DNA of 26,013 bases from an uncultured Caulobacter sp. (GTDB lineage Bacteria > Pseudomonadota > Alphaproteobacteria > Caulobacterales > Caulobacteraceae), in NCBI RefSeq assembly GCF_937900395.1, contig NZ_CALCDX010000250.1, forward strand, positions 1 through 26,013, in the 5' to 3' direction. Within the stretch, counting starts at the first letter, position 1, and the number at the start of each line of letters is the position of its first letter. Of the stretch, positions 18,992 to 26,013 are shown in pieces. A program made the position numbers and the translations under genes. Under the pieces are notes generated by a model. The model had not been told where the DNA came from. It saw only the letters and a list, made by a program, of their open reading frames with translations, and made no database searches.

Positions 18992-19256
18992 GCGGCGGAG
19001 GTCCTTTCGAATTTCGGTATCGAGTGACTAGAGCATTTCGGTCCGGATTGGGACCGTTGCGTGGCGATCGCCAAGCGGAGCCATAACGAGCGAGAGGGCG
19101 ATCGGCTCCCACACTACGACCATGCGCTTTCGCCGCATTGCAACGAAGTCATGTGAATGATCATTCTCAATGTGCTAGAAGCACCTTCCGTCGGGTGATC
19201 CGCAGCCGGTCGTCGCCCGTATCCGTCAATGTCCGTCGCTGGTTTCGAGGCGATTC
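18992..19256. promoter_or_regulatory. Divergent intergenic region with palindromes, one Fur-box-like
   Basis: The 265-bp gap between divergent genes holds three inverted repeats. CGGTCC/GGACCG is at 19039-19056. The perfect GAATGATCATTC is at 19155-19166, within a Fur-box-like context (TGAATGATCATTCTCA). GTGCTagaAGCAC is at 19172-19184. The AT-rich stretch at 19140-19185 is the likely promoter region for the plus-strand J-domain gene. Assignment to Fur is weak. Confidence 0.4.
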
Positions 19257-19952
19257 ATGAGCTTCTGGCGCAATATCGCGAGCATCGCCGCCCGGCGTCT
19301 CGACCTGGCCGACTGCACCGAATGTCCGAGCGGCCTGCCGGGCGAGGATCCGGCCTTTTCGACGGCGGTGACGGCGCTGGGCGCGAAGCTGGCGAAGGTC
19401 GACGGCCGCGCCGACGGGCACGAATTCGCCGCCTTCACCGAAGTGTTCCAGCCGGATCCGGCGTCGGAGCCGAACATCCATCGCCTGTATGACCTGGCGC
19501 GCCAGACGACTCACGGGTTCGAGAGCTACGCCAAGCGCCTGGCCAAGCGCTATTCCAGCTGCCCGCAGCTGCTGGAGGACGTCGTCGACGGCCTGTTCCA
19601 CATCGCCAAGTCCGACGGCGTGGTGACCCACGACGAGCTGGCCTATCTGGAGCGGGTGTCCAGCCTGTTTGGCATGTCGCCGCTGGCCTTCCGTCGCCTG
19701 CGCGCTACGCACCTGGGCGTGGGCGCGGACGATCCCTACGCCATCCTCGACGTGCCGGCCGACGCCGACGACGCCACGGTCCACAAGGCCTGGAAGATCG
19801 CCTTGACCAACGCGCACCCTGATCGGGCCCGCGCGCGGGGTCTGCCCGCCGAGTTCATCGAAGTGGCCGAGGCCAAGGCCGCCGCGATCAACGCCGCCTT
19901 CTCGACGGTGATGCGCGAGCGCCGGGAACTGGGCCTCGCCGCCGCCGGTTGA
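19257..19952 (+). CDS. TerB-like / J-domain protein (DjlA-like co-chaperone)
   Basis: A 231-residue protein. Residues about 35-145 look like a TerB/DjlA-type helical domain (FSTAVTALGAKLAKVDGRAD, then LLEDVVDGLFHIAKSDGVVTHDELAYLERVSSLFGMS). Residues about 163-225 form a J domain (DPYAILDVPADADDATVHKAWKIA...) with the essential HPD at 187-189 and a helix ending AAINAAFSTVM. J domains stimulate Hsp70 (DnaK) ATPase. E. coli DjlA has an N-terminal membrane anchor; here the N-terminus (MSFWRNIASIAARRL) is only weakly hydrophobic, so the protein may be cytosolic or peripheral. ATG 19257 has GAGG upstream. It is isolated, with divergent regulation from the preceding gene. Confidence 0.88.
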   Translation: MSFWRNIASIAARRLDLADCTECPSGLPGEDPAFSTAVTALGAKLAKVDGRADGHEFAAFTEVFQPDPASEPNIHRLYDLARQTTHGFESYAKRLAKRYSSCPQLLEDVVDGLFHIAKSDGVVTHDELAYLERVSSLFGMSPLAFRRLRATHLGVGADDPYAILDVPADADDATVHKAWKIALTNAHPDRARARGLPAEFIEVAEAKAAAINAAFSTVMRERRELGLAAAG

Positions 19953-20014
19953 GGTGAGGCGTTTGGTCTCGCTTCGGGCGAGGGAAAAAGGCTTTTCATC
20001 CGCGATCGGCGGGT

Positions 20015-20042
20015 GTTCAGTTGATGTTCAGCGCTTGTGAAC
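20015..20042 (+). promoter_or_regulatory. 11-bp-spaced direct repeat, possible response-regulator site
   Basis: GTTCAG at 20015-20020 is repeated at 20026-20031, one helical turn apart, as in OmpR/PhoB-type tandem sites. The second copy also pairs with TGAAC (20038-20042) as GTTCA-N7-TGAAC. It lies 40-65 bases before the start of the small membrane protein. No regulator is identified. Confidence 0.35.
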
Positions 20043-20080
20043 CACCTAAGAAGGATCATGAGCGTGACGAGAGGACGCCG

Positions 20081-20362
20081 ATGACTAACACCGCCGCAGT
20101 TTCGCCCTTGCGCAACCTCGCTTGGATCGCGGGCGCGCTCGCGACGTCGGCGGCCGTGGTGATCGGCGCGGTCCTGGCCGTGGTCTTCGCCGCCACCGTG
20201 GTGGTGGTCGGCTTTATCGGCAGCGCGCTGTTCGGCCTGGCGGCCTTCGCTTTCCGCGGCCGCAAGATGGCCAGCGCCCGCAACGCCGATCCCAGCCTGA
20301 TCGAAGCCCGCAACGTCGGCGGCCACTCCTGGGTCGCCTACGGCTGGAACGAACGGCCTTGA
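20081..20362 (+). CDS. Small membrane protein, function unknown
   Basis: A 93-residue protein. The stretch from about residue 13 to 57 (LAWIAGALATSAAVVIGAVL followed by AVVFAATVVVVGFIGSALFG) is long enough for two transmembrane helices with a tight turn. The C-terminal 36 residues are polar and basic (RGRKMASARNADPSLIEARN, then GGHSWVAYGWNERP). ATG 20081 is chosen over the upstream in-frame ATG 20021 because GAGG (20071-20074) sits 6 bases before it and the 20021 form would cover the promoter-like repeat. I do not recognise a named family. It is followed by a long palindromic repeat that probably ends the transcript. Confidence 0.72.
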   Translation: MTNTAAVSPLRNLAWIAGALATSAAVVIGAVLAVVFAATVVVVGFIGSALFGLAAFAFRGRKMASARNADPSLIEARNVGGHSWVAYGWNERP

Positions 20363-20369
20363 TAAAGAA

Positions 20370-20595
20370 CCCTCTCTCTTAGAGAGAGGGAGGGGCCCGC
20401 GCGAAGCGTGGGAGGGTGAGAGGTTAAACCCTCACCGATGGCTTCCCGAACGGGTCGGAACGGCGGCCAGGCTAAGCGCCGACACTTTCCTGCAACTCTC
20501 TTACTGATCGCTCGGCGTTTTCCCGCCCGGCGACGAAACCTCTCGCCCTCCCGCCACCTTCGGCGGCGGCCCCTCCCTCTCTCGAAGAGAGAGGG
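20370..20595. repeat. 226-bp element bounded by CCCTCTCTCT hairpins
   Basis: The left end is the hairpin CCCTCTCTCttaGAGAGAGGG followed by AGGGGCC. The right end is GGCCCCT followed by CCCTCTCTCgaaGAGAGAGGG-type sequence, so the ends are inverted copies. Inner matching arms are GGGAGGGTGAGAGG (left) and CCTCTCGCCCTCCC (right). The middle (about 20425-20540) has no evident gene. It fills nearly all of the 305-bp gap before the monooxygenase gene. It resembles a small palindromic or MITE-like repeat. Confidence 0.7.
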
Positions 20596-20645
20596 CGCTT
20601 AACATGGCCCTTGCCCCTGAGCCGCGCGTAACCCATCCTGCCATT

Positions 20646-20659
20646 CAAACAAATGTTGG
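20646..20659. promoter_or_regulatory. Operator-like CAAAC-AAAT-GTTGG before the monooxygenase gene
   Basis: An interrupted near-palindrome, CAAAC-N4-GTTgG, overlaps the ribosome-binding region 9 bases before ATG 20668. The same core AACAAATGTT recurs at 22353-22368 before the OYE gene. The shape (half-sites CAAAC/GTTTG with a 4-base spacer) is like PsrA/TetR-type sites of fatty-acid regulators. Confidence 0.45.
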
Positions 20660-20667
20660 GAGGCAAC

Positions 20668-20958
20668 ATGATCGGCGTCGTCGCGACCCTATACGTCCAG
20701 CCGGACAAGACCGCTGAATTCGAGAAGGTGTTCCTGGATCTGGCGGCCAAGGTGAAGGCCAATGAGCCGGGCTGCATGATGTACCAGCTGACCAAGTCCA
20801 AGACCGAAGCCGGCGTCTACAAGGTGCTGGAGCTCTACGCCTCGACCGACGCGCTGAAGCACCACGGCGGCACCGACTATTTCAAGGCCGCCGGCGCGGC
20901 GATGGGGCCGACCATGGCCGCCGCCCCGAACATCGAGTACCTCGACGCGGTGGAGTAG
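20668..20958 (+). CDS. Antibiotic biosynthesis monooxygenase (ABM) fold protein
   Basis: A 96-residue dimeric ferredoxin-like fold of the ABM/YgiN type (IGVVATLYVQPDKTAEFEKV, then VKANEPGCMMYQLTKSKTE, VYKVLELYASTDALKHHGGT and YLDAVE). The EPGC...Y motif and a His in the DALKHHG segment are typical. Members act as cofactor-free quinol monooxygenases or small dienelactone-type enzymes, and many have unknown substrates. ATG 20668 follows GGGAGG and is preferred to ATG 20653. The gene ends 3 bases before the acyl-CoA dehydrogenase ATG, so the two are co-transcribed and probably work in the same catabolic route. Confidence 0.88.
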   Translation: MIGVVATLYVQPDKTAEFEKVFLDLAAKVKANEPGCMMYQLTKSKTEAGVYKVLELYASTDALKHHGGTDYFKAAGAAMGPTMAAAPNIEYLDAVE

Positions 20959-20961
20959 GCG

Positions 20962-22173
20962 ATGGACCTGGCGTTCTCGGCCGAGGATCTGGCCTTCCAG
21001 CAGGAGGTGCGCGACTGGATCGCGACCGCCTATGACGACGACCTGCGCCGCAAGATGAGCCAGTCCAAGAACGGCTATCTGGACAAGGCCGGCCAGGTGA
21101 AGTGGCAAAAGAAGCTCTACGAGCGCGGCTGGGCGGCGCCGGACTGGCCCGTCGAGCACGGCGGTCCTGGGTTCACGGCCTCGCAGCGCTACATCTTCAA
21201 CATGGAGATGAGCCTGGCCGGCGTGCCGACCTCCTCGCCGATGGGCCTGAAGATGGTCGCGCCCGTGATCATGGCCTTCGGGACCGACGCGCAGAAGGCC
21301 CAGCACCTGCCGCCGATCCTGCGCTCGGACATCTGGTGGTGCCAGGGCTATTCGGAGCCCGGCTCGGGCTCGGATCTCGCCAGCCTGCAGATGCGGGCCG
21401 AGCGCGATGGCGACGACTACGTGCTGAACGGCTCCAAGATCTGGACGACCCACGCCCAGTGGGCCGACTGGATGTTCTGCCTGGTCCGCACCTCGACGGA
21501 AGGCCGGCCGCAGGAAGGCATCTCGTTCCTGCTGTTGCGGATGGATACGCCCGGCATCCAGATCAAGCCGCTGCCCACCCTGGACGGCCCTCCGGAGAAT
21601 GAGCAGGAGATCAACCAGGTCTTCTTCGACAATGTCCGCGTGCCGATCGCCAACCGCATCGGCGAGGAGAACAAGGGCTGGACCTACGCCAAGTACCTCT
21701 TGGAGTTCGAGCGCGGCAACGCCTACGCGCCGGGCCTGATGCACATGCTCAAGAAGGTCAAGCGCATCGCGGCGCTTGAGCTGGCCGACGACGGCGGGCG
21801 GCTGATCGACGATCCGGACTTCCGCGCCAAGATCAGCAACCTGGAAATCCAGGTCCAGGCGCTGAACGCCAGCGAGCTGCGGATCTTCTCCGGCCGCTCG
21901 GCGGGCAAGGCGATCGGCCCAGCTTCGTCCATGCTGAAGTGCGTGGGCTCGGAGCAGCAGCAGGCGATCACCGAGCTGACGCTCGAAGCGGTCGGCGCCT
22001 ACGCCGCGCCGTTCGTGCGCGACCCCTGGTCGAAGAGCAACGAGGGCAGGGCTGGGCCCGACTACGCCGCGCCGGCGGCCCCGGCCTATTTCAGCTACCG
22101 CAAGACCTCGATCTACGCGGGGTCGAACGAGATCCAGCGCAACATCATGGCCAAGATGGTGCTGGGGCTGTGA
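20962..22173 (+). CDS. Acyl-CoA dehydrogenase (FadE-type)
   Basis: A 403-residue FAD-dependent acyl-CoA dehydrogenase. The N-terminal helical domain is followed by the flavin/substrate motif WWCQGYSEPGSGSDLASLQ and the NGSKIWTTHAQWADWM motif. The C-terminal helical domain ends in IYAGSNEIQRNIMAKMVLGL. In medium-chain enzymes the catalytic Glu lies in YEGT; here that position is Ala (YAGS). Isovaleryl- and long-chain-type enzymes use a Glu in the middle helix instead, and LLEFERGN (Glu250) is the best candidate. The substrate is an acyl-CoA of unknown structure. The gene starts 3 bases after the ABM gene, with GGAG in that gene's last codons as ribosome-binding site. Confidence 0.94.
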   Translation: MDLAFSAEDLAFQQEVRDWIATAYDDDLRRKMSQSKNGYLDKAGQVKWQKKLYERGWAAPDWPVEHGGPGFTASQRYIFNMEMSLAGVPTSSPMGLKMVAPVIMAFGTDAQKAQHLPPILRSDIWWCQGYSEPGSGSDLASLQMRAERDGDDYVLNGSKIWTTHAQWADWMFCLVRTSTEGRPQEGISFLLLRMDTPGIQIKPLPTLDGPPENEQEINQVFFDNVRVPIANRIGEENKGWTYAKYLLEFERGNAYAPGLMHMLKKVKRIAALELADDGGRLIDDPDFRAKISNLEIQVQALNASELRIFSGRSAGKAIGPASSMLKCVGSEQQQAITELTLEAVGAYAAPFVRDPWSKSNEGRAGPDYAAPAAPAYFSYRKTSIYAGSNEIQRNIMAKMVLGL

Positions 22174-22179
22174 GGCTCT

Positions 22180-22318
22180 AGCGCCCCCTCCGTCACGTCG
22201 CCTATCGGCGCCGCGCCACCTCCCCCGCAAGCGGGGCAGGAGGAGACCAACGTCCTCCTCACCCGTGTAATGGGGGAGGTGGCGCGCTGCGGCTACGCAG
22301 CGTGACGGAGGGGGCGCT
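22180..22318. repeat. 139-bp composite palindromic repeat (second copy of the lactamase-embedded family)
   Basis: Ends AGCGCCCCCTCC (22180-22191) and GGAGGGGGCGCT (22307-22318) match the element at 11517-11652. It contains CACCTCCCCCGC and GGGGGAGGTGGCGCG arms and the stem GCTGCGgctaCGCAGC. It follows the acyl-CoA dehydrogenase stop by 6 bases, so it may end that transcript. The remaining bases to the OYE gene hold its promoter region. Confidence 0.85.
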
Positions 22319-22352
22319 CGCCAAGCTGCAGTATTTCTAACTGGCGCGATCG

Positions 22353-22368
22353 CCGAACAAATGTTTGG
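22353..22368. promoter_or_regulatory. Operator-like CCGAAC-AAAT-GTTTGG before the OYE gene
   Basis: An interrupted palindrome (CgAAC/GTTtG with spacer AAAT) lies 33 bases before ATG 22402. It shares AACAAATGTT with the site before the ABM gene (20646-20659). A common TetR-type regulator for the two units is inferred. Confidence 0.5.
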
Positions 22369-22401
22369 ATTGCCAGCAACACCCTCTGTTTCGGATCACC
22401 G

Positions 22402-23493
<1,092 letters not shown>

Positions 23494-23507
23494 GCGGCAA
23501 GTAGATG

Positions 23508-23654
23508 CTCCCCCGCGATGCGGGGGAGCTGTCGCCCCCGGGTCGCGCGAAGCGCGCGCCCGAGGACAAGCTCCGCGACTGAGGGGGCGAGCTGGAAGGT
23601 GGCCGAGCTCGCCCCCTCCGGCCCTCTGGGCCACCTCCCCCGCAGGCGGGGGAG
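23508..23654. repeat. Bipartite palindromic repeat, inverse relative of the 18070 element
   Basis: It starts with hairpin CTCCCCCGCgatGCGGGGGAG and ends with CTCCCCCGCaGGCGGGGGAG. Inner segments GCGACTGAGGGGGCGAGCT and CTCCGGCCCTCTGGGCCACC are reverse complements of segments in the element at 18070-18181. It carries about 35 extra bases with the stem GCGCgaaGCGC. It lies between the convergent OYE and SMP-30 genes and probably terminates both. Confidence 0.85.
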
Positions 23655-23657
23655 GAA

Positions 23658-24569
23658 CTACCCGTTGAAGTTCAGCTTCAACCCCGGCCGCGGCCACCGG
23701 GCCTTGTAGAGCTTTCCTGTCCCCGACGCCGTGATCCAGGCGTCGCGCATGTCCGCCCCGCCGAAGCAGATGTTGGTCACGATCACGTCCGGGAACGCGT
23801 AGTGCTCGGTCGAGCCGTCCGGGTCGAAGGCGGTGATCCCGCCGTTGATGATCGTCGCCACGCACACCTTGCCGCCGGCCTCGACCGCCAGACTGTCCAG
23901 CAGCTGGTAGCCCGGCAGGTTGCAGACGACATTTCCCGGCTGAAGCGGCGCGGGATCGGTCAGCACGCCAGGCGACGCCACGTCGAACGACCACAGGCGG
24001 CCCAGCATGGTGTCGGCCATGTAGACGGTCTTCTCATCCGGCGAGAGACCCACGCCGTTGGGCGAGACGAAATGGTCGCGCCAGCGGGTGATCTTCGAAC
24101 CGTCGGGCAGGGCGTAGTAGAGCGCCCCGTACTTGCGGCCGTCCGGCGTCGAGCAGCCGTGGTCGGTGAACCAGAAGCCGCCCTGCTTGTCGAAGACGAG
24201 GTCGTTGGGCCCGGCCAGGGGCTTGCCGTCGCATTGCGTGTAGAGCGTCGTCACCGCGCCGGTCGCCAGGTCGACCCGCTGGATCGAGCCGCCCGTATGC
24301 GTCGGCGGGGTCGGGCCGGGGATGTTCAGGCCGTTGGCCTCGAAGAAGGCGAAGCTGCCGCCGTTGTTGGTGACATAGAGAGCCCCGTCAGGGCCGATCG
24401 CCGCGCCGTTCGGTCCGCCGCCGGTCTGCGCCACCGTCTCCTTGCGGCCGTCGGGCCAGATGCGCGTCAGACGCTGGCCCTGGATCTCGGTGACGATGAC
24501 CGAGCCGTCGGCCATGGCCACCGGGCCTTCGGGGAACTGCAGGCCTTCGGCCACCAGTTGGATGTCCAT
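23658..24569 (-). CDS. SMP-30/gluconolactonase/LRE family hydrolase
   Basis: A 303-residue six-bladed beta-propeller enzyme. Metal-site residues expected in the family are visible: Glu14 in FPEGPV, Asn171 in SPNGVGLSPD and Asp225 in LLDSLAVE, with Asn122 in AGPNDLVFD as a probable substrate/metal residue. Family members hydrolyse aldono- or related lactones, and some act on other esters. There is no signal peptide (MDIQLVAEGLQ), so it is cytosolic. ATG 24569 has GGGAGAG 8-13 bases upstream on the minus strand. Length is normal. It converges on the OYE gene across a repeat; no sugar-oxidation partner is adjacent, so the substrate is open. Confidence 0.92.
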   Translation of the reverse strand: MDIQLVAEGLQFPEGPVAMADGSVIVTEIQGQRLTRIWPDGRKETVAQTGGGPNGAAIGPDGALYVTNNGGSFAFFEANGLNIPGPTPPTHTGGSIQRVDLATGAVTTLYTQCDGKPLAGPNDLVFDKQGGFWFTDHGCSTPDGRKYGALYYALPDGSKITRWRDHFVSPNGVGLSPDEKTVYMADTMLGRLWSFDVASPGVLTDPAPLQPGNVVCNLPGYQLLDSLAVEAGGKVCVATIINGGITAFDPDGSTEHYAFPDVIVTNICFGGADMRDAWITASGTGKLYKARWPRPGLKLNFNG

Positions 24570-24667
24570 CGCGCGTCTCTCCCTGTCTCGCCTCTCACGG
24601 GCGATGAGGTGACTATAAACGCGCGTTTGAACTTGGCGAGAGCCCCGTTCCTCAGTCGGCCGGGCCT

Positions 24668-26013
24668 TTAGGGGGCAGCGACGCCGACGCGGTCGCCATC
24701 CTGGGGCGAAGCCGCCGTGAAGCGCGCGACGGCCGCCAGCAGATCATCCCGAACGATCGGCTTGGCCAGGTGGCCGTCCATGCCGGCGGCGAGGCAGCGG
24801 GCGATCTGTTCGGGCATGACGTCGGCGCTGAGCGCCAGGATTGGGACGCGGGCCTTGGGGCCTTCCATGGCGCGGATGGCGTGGGTCGCGGCGAGGCCGT
24901 CCATGACCGGCATGTGCACGTCCATCAGCACCAGGTCGAAGTCCTGGTCGCGCAGCAACGAAACCGCCGTCGCCCCGTCCTCGGCGGTGATCGCCTCGTG
25001 CCCGCCCAGCGTCAGCAGGGCGTAGCCCAGCTCACGATTGACGTGGTGGTCGTCGACCAGCAGCACCCGAGCGCCTCGGAGGTCGGCCGGCGAGGAGGCC
25101 GCCGGGTCCAACGCGGGCGTCGGCTGGGCCGGGATCGCCGGCAGCTCGACCCAGAAGCACGACCCTCGGCCCGGCGCGCTGATGACGCCGATTTCGCCGC
25201 CCATGCGGGTGACCAGAGCCTTGCTGATCGCCAGGCCCAGGCCCGTGCCGCCATATCCGCGGCTGATGGAGCTGTCGGCTTGGGTGAAGCGCTGGAACAG
25301 GCGCGCCTGGACATCGGGCGCGATGCCGATGCCCGTGTCGGAAATCTCGAACCGAAGCCGTTGGTCGGAGACCTCCAGCCGGGCGGTGACGGTGCCCGCG
25401 TCCCAGCTGCGGATGGTTTCGCTGACCAGCCGGACGATGCCGTCGCCATAATCCGCCACCGCGCCGACCGTCGCGCGGCGCAGGAAGCGATTGATGGCCG
25501 AACGCAGGGCGACGTCATGCTCCAGCGTTTCGCCCAGCGTCTTGAGCGCTTCGCCAAGACGCCCCGCCATCGCCGCCTGAGGATCACGCACCGCGCGGAG
25601 CAGGGCGGCGCGCCCTTGTTCCCACAATCCGTCGATCCAGCGCTGCATGGCCGGGTTGCCGACGATTTCATCGCGCACCCCGGCGACGCGCGCCTGCATG
25701 GCAGGATCGTGCTGAAGGTCGAGGGCAAGCTTCGCCAGCGCTTCTTCGGCGCGCTGGCGCAGGGGGTGGTCGACATCCTCCGCCACTTCGCCCAGCAGCT
25801 TCTGCAGCCCGTCGATGATCGCGTTGGACAGATTTTCGTCCAGGCCGGTCCAGCGCATGATCTTGCCGGCCTTTTCATGCACCATGGCGCGGATCAGATG
25901 CTCGTTCGCCTCAAGCGCGCGGGCCGCCCAGCGAACGGTGCCGTCGATCAGCGGCGCGTGGCGGCCATCGCGCATCGACGCTTCCAGCGCCTGACCGGCA
26001 ACCGGGCCGATAT
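24668..26013 (-). CDS. Chimeric DUF445 / histidine-kinase ATPase fragment / receiver protein (5' end outside window)
   Basis: The frame is open to the window edge; the visible part begins IGPVAGQALEAS before the internal ATG 25975. Residue numbers below count from that ATG. Residues 1-193 match DUF445 (ANEHLIRAMVHEKAGKIMRW, LDENLSNAIIDGLQKLL, ADYGDGIVRLVSETIRSWDA). At GTVT (194-197) it passes without a break into a kinase ATPase domain, but only its second half: G1 DTGIGIAP, F-box LFQRFTQADSS and G2 GGTGLGLAI. The HisKA domain and N-box are absent. A complete receiver follows with acidic pair VDDH, phospho-acceptor Asp352 in LMDVHMP, Ser in ALSAD and Lys405 in AKP. The C-terminal membrane helix of DUF445 is also missing. 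A deletion fusing two genes, or an assembly join, would explain it. The kinase part is unlikely to autophosphorylate; the receiver may still work. Confidence 0.85.
   Translation of the reverse strand, partial: IGPVAGQALEASMRDGRHAPLIDGTVRWAARALEANEHLIRAMVHEKAGKIMRWTGLDENLSNAIIDGLQKLLGEVAEDVDHPLRQRAEEALAKLALDLQHDPAMQARVAGVRDEIVGNPAMQRWIDGLWEQGRAALLRAVRDPQAAMAGRLGEALKTLGETLEHDVALRSAINRFLRRATVGAVADYGDGIVRLVSETIRSWDAGTVTARLEVSDQRLRFEISDTGIGIAPDVQARLFQRFTQADSSISRGYGGTGLGLAISKALVTRMGGEIGVISAPGRGSCFWVELPAIPAQPTPALDPAASSPADLRGARVLLVDDHHVNRELGYALLTLGGHEAITAEDGATAVSLLRDQDFDLVLMDVHMPVMDGLAATHAIRAMEGPKARVPILALSADVMPEQIARCLAAGMDGHLAKPIVRDDLLAAVARFTAASPQDGDRVGVAAP

Noticed and set aside
18080..19027. Plus-strand 315-aa frame opposite the Ala/Pro-rich protein
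   Set aside because: Gly/Arg-rich shadow of a biased coding region. It starts inside a palindromic repeat.
19972..19995. Terminator after the J-domain gene (CTCGC-ttcgg-GCGAG then GGAAAAAGG)
   Set aside because: The stem is only 5 bp and is followed by an A-run rather than a T-run on this strand.

Overview
The window looks like a chromosomal segment of a Caulobacter or close relative (Alphaproteobacteria, Caulobacterales). The DNA is GC-rich. MetH is split into two polypeptides, and a subclass B3 metallo-beta-lactamase lies inside the methionine operon. Two RTX proteins end in a domain that resembles the N-terminal LPS-anchoring part of the Caulobacter S-layer protein RsaA as I remember it. 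Gaps between genes are filled by composite palindromic repeats. The assignment comes from sequence features and memory of families; no search was run.

Layout. 1-674: 3' part of ettA, followed by a hairpin terminator. 850-7058: two tandem RTX calcium-binding proteins (1283 and 775 aa), 29 bp apart, sharing a nearly identical C-terminal domain. 7106-7591 (minus): a small exported Ser/Pro-rich protein converging on them. 7831-9547: a D-2-hydroxyacid dehydrogenase, a 66-aa protein and a VOC-fold protein. 9565-16400: a methionine-cycle operon made of a perfect 24-bp operator-like palindrome, an ArsR-type HTH fused to a SAM-dependent methyltransferase, metF, a B3 metallo-beta-lactamase, and metH in two pieces. 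The first four genes are chained by three ATGA start/stop overlaps. 16621-18063: a GH1 beta-glucosidase with a Tat/lipoprotein signal. 18188-18991 (minus): an exported Ala/Pro-rich protein. 19257-20362: a TerB/J-domain protein and a small membrane protein. 20668-23493: an ABM-fold monooxygenase with an acyl-CoA dehydrogenase, then an Old Yellow Enzyme family oxidoreductase. Both transcription units carry the same operator-like sequence upstream. 23658-24569 (minus): an SMP-30/gluconolactonase. 24668-26013 (minus, runs off the window): an in-frame chimera of a DUF445 protein with the C-terminal half of a hybrid histidine kinase.

The methionine genes form a clear functional unit: MetF makes 5-methyl-THF, the two MetH pieces use it to methylate homocysteine, and the ArsR-methyltransferase at the head is the likely regulator. 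The RTX pair is probably a set of type I-secreted, calcium-folded surface proteins; no transporter genes lie in the window.

Most worth a second look: (i) the relocated RsaA-like anchor on the RTX pair, where the last 68 residues differ at one position while 25 codons differ synonymously; (ii) the DUF445/kinase/receiver fusion, which lacks the kinase N-box and phospho-acceptor histidine and joins at GTVT; (iii) a palindromic repeat that forms the N-terminus of the metallo-beta-lactamase reading frame; (iv) the palindrome overlapping the start of the methionine operon; (v) the shared operator upstream of the two oxidoreductase units.
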